From JBGVMW01 sp045125095 (lineage in GTDB: Bacteria > Bacillota > Clostridia > Lachnospirales > Lachnospiraceae): a DNA stretch of 24,691 bases. Shown here one piece after another: positions 19,976 to 24,691 of the stretch (position 1 is its first letter; each line of letters opens with the position of its first letter). A program made the translations under genes and the position numbers. The stretch is from positions 1 through 24,691 of the forward strand of contig JBGVMW010000255.1 of NCBI GenBank assembly GCA_045125095.1, given 5' to 3'. A model generated the notes under the pieces. That model was not told the DNA's origin, ran no database searches, and saw only the letters and a list, made by a program, of their open reading frames with translations.

Positions 19976-20248
19976 TTAGACCATATCCATGCCATACATA
20001 AGCCTAAACATACGAGCCACAGCTCCTGCTTCAGTTTCATCCGAAACGTCTGCATAGGTGTTAATGATGCAACAACCCTTCACACCCTCAGACTCAAAGA
20101 ACTTCAATTTTTCTTTTGCCTCATTGAAGCTTTTGCTATCGGCTGAAAGAACTTCCCAGCTGGAAACAAAATTGTTTTCTCCACGTTCCGCAACAGCTGC
20201 GATAACATATCTGTCTGGGTGTTTCTCCACAATAGTGCGATAGTCCAT
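19976..20248 (-). CDS. Hypothetical protein, first gene of the DUF262 operon (90 aa)
   Basis: Not recognised. Small alpha/beta protein starting MDYRTIVEKHPDRYVIAAVA, with a strand pair, a helix rich in Lys/Glu (KSFNEAKEKLKFFESEGVKG), and a C-terminal helix (AGAVARMFRLMYGM). The strand-helix-strand pattern with 'F..A......L' resembles small proteins of mobile elements, but no family is named. The start at 20248 is used because GGGAGG lies 10 nt before it; an upstream in-frame ATG at 20281 lacks an SD. A promoter with a dyad lies about 55 nt upstream. Confidence 0.7.
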   Translation of the reverse strand: MDYRTIVEKHPDRYVIAAVAERGENNFVSSWEVLSADSKSFNEAKEKLKFFESEGVKGCCIINTYADVSDETEAGAVARMFRLMYGMDMV

Positions 20249-20301
20249 AAACAGTTGACCTCCCTTCCATTTTGTACCCATTGTTCAAAGGTTAATTGTG
20301 T

Positions 20302-20329
20302 ATGTTACTCGCGATGAGTAGCGTGTCAA
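20302..20329 (-). promoter_or_regulatory. Promoter of the DUF262 operon with operator-like dyad in the spacer
   Basis: The minus strand reads a perfect TTGACA (plus 20324-20329), 16 nt, then TAACAT (plus 20302-20307). The spacer contains the dyad TACTC-N5-GAGTA at 20306-20320, which also overlaps the -10. A repressor bound there would block RNA polymerase. The dyad half-sites are 5 bp, so the match could be fortuitous. Confidence 0.6.
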
Positions 20330-20380
20330 TATTGTCTTGATACTTTTTCTTACAGCTTGAAAAAATCCATATATCTGAGC

Positions 20381-20418
20381 AAAAAAATAAGACACCTACC
20401 GCATTTAGGTAAGTGCCT
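20381..20418 (-). terminator. Second terminator, 120 bp after the first
   Basis: AGACACCTACC (20390-20400) and GGTAAGTGCCT (20408-20418) pair at 9 of 11 positions with a 7-nt loop. On the minus strand TTATTTTTTT follows. It is not attached to any recognised gene. Confidence 0.65.
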
Positions 20419-20530
20419 CTGCAACCGCAACAGTAATTCTATTATGTTAAACATCACTAAAAAATATCTCTGCAATAATAATGGTGTAAACAATTTTTCC
20501 TGCCTGAATAAATACTATTTTGTTTTTTAC

Positions 20531-20565
20531 AAAAAATTGGCTGACAAGCAAAACTCATCAGCCAA
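20531..20565 (-). terminator. Intrinsic terminator of the CAP-domain gene
   Basis: TTGGCTGA (20537-20544) and TCAGCCAA (20558-20565), 13-nt loop, then six T on the minus strand. It is 15 nt beyond the stop codon. Confidence 0.85.
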
Positions 20566-20580
20566 CTTAATAATCTTGCT

Positions 20581-21708
20581 TTACTTTGAAATTGGAATCA
20601 GTACCCAAACTTGCAAACCACCATCAGATGTTGAGTAATAACCAATACCATATTCTGTATATTGTTTCCCTTTCAGCACTTTATCGTACATATCAAAGGA
20701 TAAAGCTGTCTTGACAAAATTAAAATTTTCTTCTCCAGTTTCAGTAATACAAACTGCTGATGAGGATTTAAAATTTTTAATACCACACTCTTTAATAGCT
20801 GTTGTGTAATCTGAGCCATCTGGTCTTTTATGAGTTTTAGAACCATATACATTATTTCCATCTTTATCAAGATTATACCCAACTGCATATTCTAGTGCTA
20901 ACATTGCTGCTGCTTTATTTAACTTAGAATTATTTTTCATCGCAGGTAACTTTTTAGACTTACGATACTTATTATAAGCCTTAATTTGTGAACTTATAGT
21001 ATCGTCACTATAAAATCCATAATTAACATACTCTTTATATCCATCTGAATACCCTGAGCAAAGGTCTCCAAGTTTTTTATTGGTTTTTATCTTTTTAGAA
21101 TCTTTTGTTTTAATTGCAAAATCTACATAAGCCTTAGCTTTAGTTAAGTCACCTTTAAATCTCTCAGATGTAACTGTATCATATTTCTTAAACTGCTTTA
21201 AATAATTTCTAGTATCTTTCAAATATTCCTTAACTTCAGTAAAATCTAATGATGCTTGCTGTAAATCTGCATCTGTCTGAGTGTACCCCATATCTGGGTC
21301 TTGGTACTCGATAATTAAATCCAACACATTACTCATGGTACTTAAATCATCTAAAACAGAGGTAAGACTTTCATCTGCATTCTTGAAAGACTTTTTAGCA
21401 CTCTTATAATACTTCTTTAACTTACCGTAATCTCTTTTTGACTTCTTTAGCTCCGTTTTAATGTATTTTATATTCTTTTTGTACTCCTTCAAATCAGACT
21501 TAAACTGACTTAAATCAGAAACTGCTTTTTGTAACTGTTCTTCTTTGCTGTCATGAATTTGTGAGTAACCATTATCAACTGGAATATCAATATCATCGTA
21601 TATTATTGTTTCAGTCTCAAATTCAATTGCATCAGCATAAACTGTTAAAGAAAATGTTGAAGCCAAAACACATGAAGTTAATAACATCATTACTAATTTT
21701 TTCTTCAT
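20581..21708 (-). CDS. Secreted CAP-domain (SCP/PR1-like) protein with coiled-coil region
   Basis: A 375-aa exported protein. The signal peptide MKKKLVMMLLTSCVLASTFS is followed by an A-D-A cleavage region near residue 26. Residues about 50-230 are Lys/Glu/Asp-rich helices with coiled-coil character (KSDLKEYKKNIKYIKTELKK). The C-terminal domain (about 255-375) has the CAP pattern: IKAYNKYRKSKKLPAMKNN (N-x-x-R), LNKAAAMLALEYA, THKRPDGSD, a conserved CITETGEEN block, and GIGYYSTSDGGLQVWV. CAP proteins are extracellular; in Clostridia many are of unknown role. The ATG at 21708 has GAGGAGG before it. The frame is open 20 codons further up, through the promoter, and is not used. It has its own promoter and terminator. 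Confidence 0.85.
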   Translation of the reverse strand: MKKKLVMMLLTSCVLASTFSLTVYADAIEFETETIIYDDIDIPVDNGYSQIHDSKEEQLQKAVSDLSQFKSDLKEYKKNIKYIKTELKKSKRDYGKLKKYYKSAKKSFKNADESLTSVLDDLSTMSNVLDLIIEYQDPDMGYTQTDADLQQASLDFTEVKEYLKDTRNYLKQFKKYDTVTSERFKGDLTKAKAYVDFAIKTKDSKKIKTNKKLGDLCSGYSDGYKEYVNYGFYSDDTISSQIKAYNKYRKSKKLPAMKNNSKLNKAAAMLALEYAVGYNLDKDGNNVYGSKTHKRPDGSDYTTAIKECGIKNFKSSSAVCITETGEENFNFVKTALSFDMYDKVLKGKQYTEYGIGYYSTSDGGLQVWVLIPISK

Positions 21709-21727
21709 AGTGTAACCTCCTCGAAAT

Positions 21728-21755
21728 ATTATATAAATAATCTTAACATTGCCAA
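21728..21755 (-). promoter_or_regulatory. Promoter of the CAP-domain gene
   Basis: The minus strand reads TTGGCA, 16 nt, TATAAT, with the -10 ending 19 nt before the ATG at 21708. The hexamers are 5/6 and 6/6 matches. It overlaps the N-terminal extension of the open frame, which argues for the ATG at 21708. Confidence 0.7.
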
Positions 21756-21782
21756 ATAAGAATGTCATGTACTAATGCGTAA

Positions 21783-21890
21783 TCACATTTTCCCCTGACA
21801 GAATAACCACTTAACTGCCAGAAACAAGTCACCAACTATAATAAATATAAAAAATGAAATCAATACAAGCTCACCAAAAAGTGATAGCAT
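21783..21890 (-). CDS. Small single-span membrane peptide (35 aa)
   Basis: A 35-aa frame opens with MLSLFGELVLISFFIFIIVG and continues DLFLAVKWLFCQGKM. Residues 7-30 are strongly hydrophobic, with a positively charged tail (K27, K34), so it would sit in the membrane as one span. AAGGTGG lies 8 nt before the ATG. It begins 13 nt after the stop of the 72-aa gene and ends 74 nt before the CAP gene, so it is likely translated from the same message as the lipoprotein. The reading frame is short, but the SD, hydrophobicity pattern and spacing agree. Function unknown; it could be a small regulatory or toxin-like peptide. Confidence 0.6.
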   Translation of the reverse strand: MLSLFGELVLISFFIFIIVGDLFLAVKWLFCQGKM

Positions 21891-21903
21891 ATCTTATTCC
21901 ACC

Positions 21904-22122
21904 TTACCTAATTTTTCCACTCCTTAACAAATCCATAAATTTATCACAATATTGTTTGACTACTTCGTAGAGCTGATTAGCAGTATCCTCATCAATGAAT
22001 CCACAAATATTCATAACTTTAATATCATGATTTAACTGCTCAAACCTTGATAAACCTTCTATTACTCCACCATGTAGACAGCTTTCTGCTTCTATTGTGA
22101 TTAGCTCGATTACCTGTTCCAT
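21904..22122 (-). CDS. Hypothetical protein downstream of a lipoprotein (72 aa)
   Basis: Not recognised. The protein is all-helical and soluble: MEQVIELITIEAESCLHGG, then LSRFEQLNHDIKVMNICG, DEDTANQLYEVVKQYCDKFM. The three-helix pattern with spaced Cys/His would suit a small adaptor or regulator. The gap to the lipoprotein stop is only 3 nt, and the SD (GGCGAG) is in the last codons of that gene, so it is translationally coupled to it. The 35-aa membrane peptide follows 13 nt later. Confidence 0.7.
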   Translation of the reverse strand: MEQVIELITIEAESCLHGGVIEGLSRFEQLNHDIKVMNICGFIDEDTANQLYEVVKQYCDKFMDLLRSGKIR

Positions 22123-22125
22123 AAC

Positions 22126-22983
22126 TTACTCGCCATCTGCTGGTGCTGCTTCTTGAGCCTCAGCAGGAGCTTGTACATGGAATGTATATAAATCAATATT
22201 AGCCTCGTCAATATTACTAAACAGATTGTCTACTGTCAGATTTGTTTTATAAAACTCTGGCTGATAGGCATCTCCATTCTCCTCAAACCAGCACATATTC
22301 TCTATATTTTTATCATGACTATCGTACTTAGCATAATCTGCCCCCCTAAGGGTATCACATGTCCCCATTTCAATCGCAATGAAATAACCTCTTTCATCAG
22401 AATGCTGAGGATATATTACTATTTCAATAGCATAATCAGCACTATCCTTAACTAAATAAGCAGGAAATCTATTCTCATCTTTTACATATACACCACGTGT
22501 ATATAACTTGTCAAAATATGAAATTAAAGCATCTCCCTTTTCCTTTAAATCATCTGAATCGCTATATGGAATCTTAATAGCAGAAATATTTCTTAATGTG
22601 TAACTACCATCATCATTTTCATCAAAATTAAAGAAAGCTTCTCCCTCATAGCCAAGAATAAATTTACCATAAGCAGTACTTAACTGCCCAGTAACACTAC
22701 TTTCATTTATTTCAGCTGTAACACTAAAAAGATATGAAAGTGTATCTTCTAAACTGCTTTCGCCCATAGTCAACTCTGTGTAGATGGATGGTTCAATTGT
22801 GCTGTTTTCTTCAGATGAAACATTTGAATCATCTTCAACTTTATTGCTGGTCTCATCATCTTTTGAAACTTCAGCATCAGACTCTACCCCAGATTTAGCA
22901 GAATTATCAGAACCACCGCAAGCTGTAAGCATACTACAAGCAAGTAAACCACATAACAATAATCTCAATACTTTCCTTTTCAT
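22126..22983 (-). CDS. Predicted lipoprotein (285 aa), paralogue of the next one
   Basis: A secreted lipoprotein. The signal MKRKVLRLLLCGLLACSMLT ends in the lipobox LTAC with the lipidated Cys at residue 22, followed by GGSDNSAKSGVESD. A Ser/Asp/Glu-rich tether (about 24-60) leads to a mixed alpha/beta domain of unknown family (e.g. GYEGEAFFNFDENDDGSYTL, FIAIEMGTCDTLRGAD) and an Ala/Glu-rich C-terminus. The signal peptide is almost identical to that of the 503-aa lipoprotein, but the mature parts do not obviously align. GGGAG lies 9 nt before the ATG. It has its own promoter and is followed, 3 nt later, by a 72-aa gene. Confidence 0.85.
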   Translation of the reverse strand: MKRKVLRLLLCGLLACSMLTACGGSDNSAKSGVESDAEVSKDDETSNKVEDDSNVSSEENSTIEPSIYTELTMGESSLEDTLSYLFSVTAEINESSVTGQLSTAYGKFILGYEGEAFFNFDENDDGSYTLRNISAIKIPYSDSDDLKEKGDALISYFDKLYTRGVYVKDENRFPAYLVKDSADYAIEIVIYPQHSDERGYFIAIEMGTCDTLRGADYAKYDSHDKNIENMCWFEENGDAYQPEFYKTNLTVDNLFSNIDEANIDLYTFHVQAPAEAQEAAPADGE

Positions 22984-23025
22984 TTCTTACATCTCCCTAA
23001 TATTTTTTACTCAAAATTAAACACT

Positions 23026-23057
23026 ATTATAGCATACATTGGGTCTATTTTGGAACA
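23026..23057 (-). promoter_or_regulatory. Extended -10 promoter with shared TTTTGGA box, lipoprotein 2
   Basis: TGCTATAAT (extended -10) is at plus 23026-23034. In the -35 position lies TCTATTTTGGAACA (23044-23057), closely similar to two boxes before the 503-aa lipoprotein. No TTGACA-like hexamer was found. Confidence 0.6.
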
Positions 23058-23073
23058 TTGTCTTTTAGACATC

Positions 23074-24585
23074 TTAGCTTGTCAAATCATCTCCATAACC
23101 AATTCCAAATAAGACAATCTCACCAGATTCAACAACGACACGCACATTAAGAGGTTGCTCATCTCCAACAAATTCCTCCAATGTTTCTTCAATGAGATTG
23201 CAAAAGTCCTTGATATCTTCGCCGTATGATTCTACTCCATAATTGATAAATTTACATTCTGTAGAAACAGGGAACTTTATGCGGTCAGTTTCATCTTCTC
23301 CAGTATATCTATCAACCACTTCATGTTTGGTTTCAATTTTAATTTTGTTATCATCCTTATATGCTTTGATAGTATCAATATCTTCGATATAAATTAAATA
23401 ATCATGGTTTTCATCTGAATCAGTCGCCACTTCATCAGCCTGCACCTGTATATCACTAATATTGATTTTGGTAATCTCACAATTACTTAGGATAGATACC
23501 ATATATAAATAAAGTTCTTCCTGAGAATATATTGGCTTGTTGGCAAGTCCTCTTAATAACTGTCCCATCTCAACATCATTAGCATACGGATGTGATAATC
23601 CTGTTTTTTCCCATCCATCATTTTTAAGTACACTTAAATATTGTTCATATACATCAGAATCCAGAATAGTTCCCTCAGATGAAGTAAATACACTTCTACT
23701 GTCCTTAATTACATCACTTGCCATATCTGAACCATACTTTTTCTTCCACCAAGCATCTTCTTCATCGGCAGACAAGCGATTATTATCAGCAAGTTTTTCA
23801 TAGTAACTTAAAGCAACTTTATTATTACTATACTCTTTTTTCAAATAAAATCCATAGGTTTCGCCACCACCATCACTTAGTCCACCAATTACATCCAGTC
23901 TCTGTAACGTATCAAAAACACTACAATCATAATATCCTATATATGCAACCTGACTCGTAGTTTCATTCATCAATACCTGTATTGAACCGCTCATAGTATT
24001 AAGAGCTTTAACTACTGGATACAAAAAATTAATCTTTTCTTCAAGCTCCTCTTCTGAATATACCACATCAGATTCAAAGCCAATTTCGTTAGCGATATTA
24101 CGAAAATCTTGTTTAGATTCATCCCAAACATAAATATTCCTTTTATTCCCATTTATTCTACCGTAACCAAGTATTATCTCTGAACTTAGACCAGGAACTA
24201 TATATTCACTTCTTTCAGCCATAATAGCAGCTTCACCTTCTGCATAACCTACCAGTCTTGTTCTGCAATTATCCTTTGAGCCATCTTCACTGATTGCTAC
24301 CCACAACAAAGGCATTCCCTCTTCATCAAGTGTGATAGTTGCACCAACTTCATTTCCACTAAAATCTGATTTAGCCTTTTCATAATACTCTTGATATGCA
24401 TTGATTGCCTCAACATATATTTCTTCATTACTTTTTGAATCTGCCTGAGCACTTTCCTCATCTTTATTACTTTCAGCAGTATTATTTACCCCAGACGCAT
24501 TAGGATTATTTGAATTACCACAAGCTGTCAACGTGTTACAAGCAATTACGCCACATAACAATAAGCTCAATACTTTCCTTTTCAT
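23074..24585 (-). CDS. Predicted lipoprotein (503 aa)
   Basis: A secreted lipoprotein. MKRKVLSLLLCGVIACNTLT then ACG gives a clear lipobox, LTAC, with lipidated Cys22. Residues 23-55 are an Asn/Ser/Glu-rich spacer. The mature part has strand-rich segments (VGATITLDEEGMPLLWVAIS; YIVPGLSSEIILGYGRIN) and ends in a VRVVVESGEIVLFGIGYGD strand pair. No family is recognised. The ATG at 24585 has GGAGG 7 nt upstream; an earlier ATG at 24621 overlaps the promoter. The N-terminal 22 residues closely match the 285-aa lipoprotein, at DNA level too, which suggests duplication of a leader rather than of the whole gene. Confidence 0.85.
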   Translation of the reverse strand: MKRKVLSLLLCGVIACNTLTACGNSNNPNASGVNNTAESNKDEESAQADSKSNEEIYVEAINAYQEYYEKAKSDFSGNEVGATITLDEEGMPLLWVAISEDGSKDNCRTRLVGYAEGEAAIMAERSEYIVPGLSSEIILGYGRINGNKRNIYVWDESKQDFRNIANEIGFESDVVYSEEELEEKINFLYPVVKALNTMSGSIQVLMNETTSQVAYIGYYDCSVFDTLQRLDVIGGLSDGGGETYGFYLKKEYSNNKVALSYYEKLADNNRLSADEEDAWWKKKYGSDMASDVIKDSRSVFTSSEGTILDSDVYEQYLSVLKNDGWEKTGLSHPYANDVEMGQLLRGLANKPIYSQEELYLYMVSILSNCEITKINISDIQVQADEVATDSDENHDYLIYIEDIDTIKAYKDDNKIKIETKHEVVDRYTGEDETDRIKFPVSTECKFINYGVESYGEDIKDFCNLIEETLEEFVGDEQPLNVRVVVESGEIVLFGIGYGDDLTS

Positions 24586-24619
24586 TTTCTTTCCTCCATA
24601 AGAATAAAATTCATGAAGC

Positions 24620-24670
24620 ATTATACCATAAAACTTCTATATTGGACACTATTTTCTGCCATTTTGGACA
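24620..24670 (-). promoter_or_regulatory. Extended -10 promoter with two TTTTGGACA-type boxes, lipoprotein 1
   Basis: TGGTATAAT on the minus strand is an extended -10 (plus 24620-24628). Two direct repeats lie upstream: TCTATATTGGACA (24636-24648) and GCCATTTTGGACA (24658-24670). The first takes the -35 position, as in the promoter of the second lipoprotein. At the extreme right, GAAAGGAGT on the plus strand could be the SD of a divergent gene beyond the window. Confidence 0.6.
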
Positions 24671-24691
24671 ATACTTTTCATTGAAAGGAGT

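Larger units (their letters stand above)
20330..20580. other. Upstream and terminator region between the DUF262 operon and the CAP gene
   Basis: The gene-free stretch 20249-20580 holds the promoter above and two minus-strand terminators. A possible small transcript lies between the terminators. A plus-strand open frame here (20357-20638) has no SD and crosses both hairpins; I do not call it. Confidence 0.5.

Overview
The window looks like chromosome from an AT-rich, low-GC Gram-positive anaerobe, most likely a gut Clostridia/Lachnospiraceae-type bacterium. The reasons are the strong AGGAGG-type ribosome binding sites, the MKRKVL...LTAC lipoproteins, the DUF3846/DUF4314 mobile-element genes, and gene families that match that group. 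This is inference: no rRNA or other phylogenetic marker is present apart from the first codons of uvrB. Every gene I accept lies on the minus strand, so the text below reads from high to low coordinates.

Right part (24.7-20.5 kb): two paralogous secreted lipoproteins (503 and 285 aa) have near-identical signal peptides and share a promoter box. They are followed by a 72-aa protein, an unlisted 35-aa single-span membrane peptide, and a secreted coiled-coil/CAP-domain protein. Terminators at 20531-20565 and 20381-20418 close this block.

Middle part (20.3-17.2 kb): a tightly packed six-gene operon starts from a promoter with an operator-like dyad. It encodes two small unknown proteins (one appears to have lost its ATG start), a 142-aa protein, a DUF262 protein with a very acidic tail, a DUF3846-like protein and a DUF4314 protein. 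It ends in a strong terminator at 17169-17206. Beyond it is a GC-richer, hairpin-rich stretch (16.93-17.11 kb) leading into what looks like a frameshifted small Cys-rich gene.

Central defence operon (16.7-6.85 kb): nine genes run in one direction with gaps of about 1-75 nt to a single strong terminator. The order is unknown 189-aa protein, nucleoside 2-deoxyribosyltransferase-like protein, HsdR, a small PD-(D/E)XK-like protein, HsdM, HsdS, a membrane zinc-ribbon protein, a TPR plus NucS/DUF91-type nuclease, and a GIY-YIG nuclease-like protein. The core is a complete type I restriction-modification system. The three genes after hsdS and the two before hsdR are the best candidates for an undescribed accessory or companion defence module.

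Left part (6.6-0.4 kb): an unknown 250-aa protein, an ADP-ribosyltransferase-like small protein, a serine resolvase with repeated GTTCGTAAA sites around its 5' end, two small unknowns, then an excisionase-like HTH protein and two overlapping tyrosine recombinases. The extreme left end (1-62) is the start of uvrB. The recombinases therefore sit at the chromosome-proximal end of an integrated island. The 330-bp gap between the last integrase and uvrB holds four 9-bp tandem repeats, a 14-bp inverted repeat whose 5' arm contains the -35 of a near-consensus promoter, and a LexA/DinR-like dyad. The right boundary of the island is not identifiable in this window, and no conjugation genes are present.
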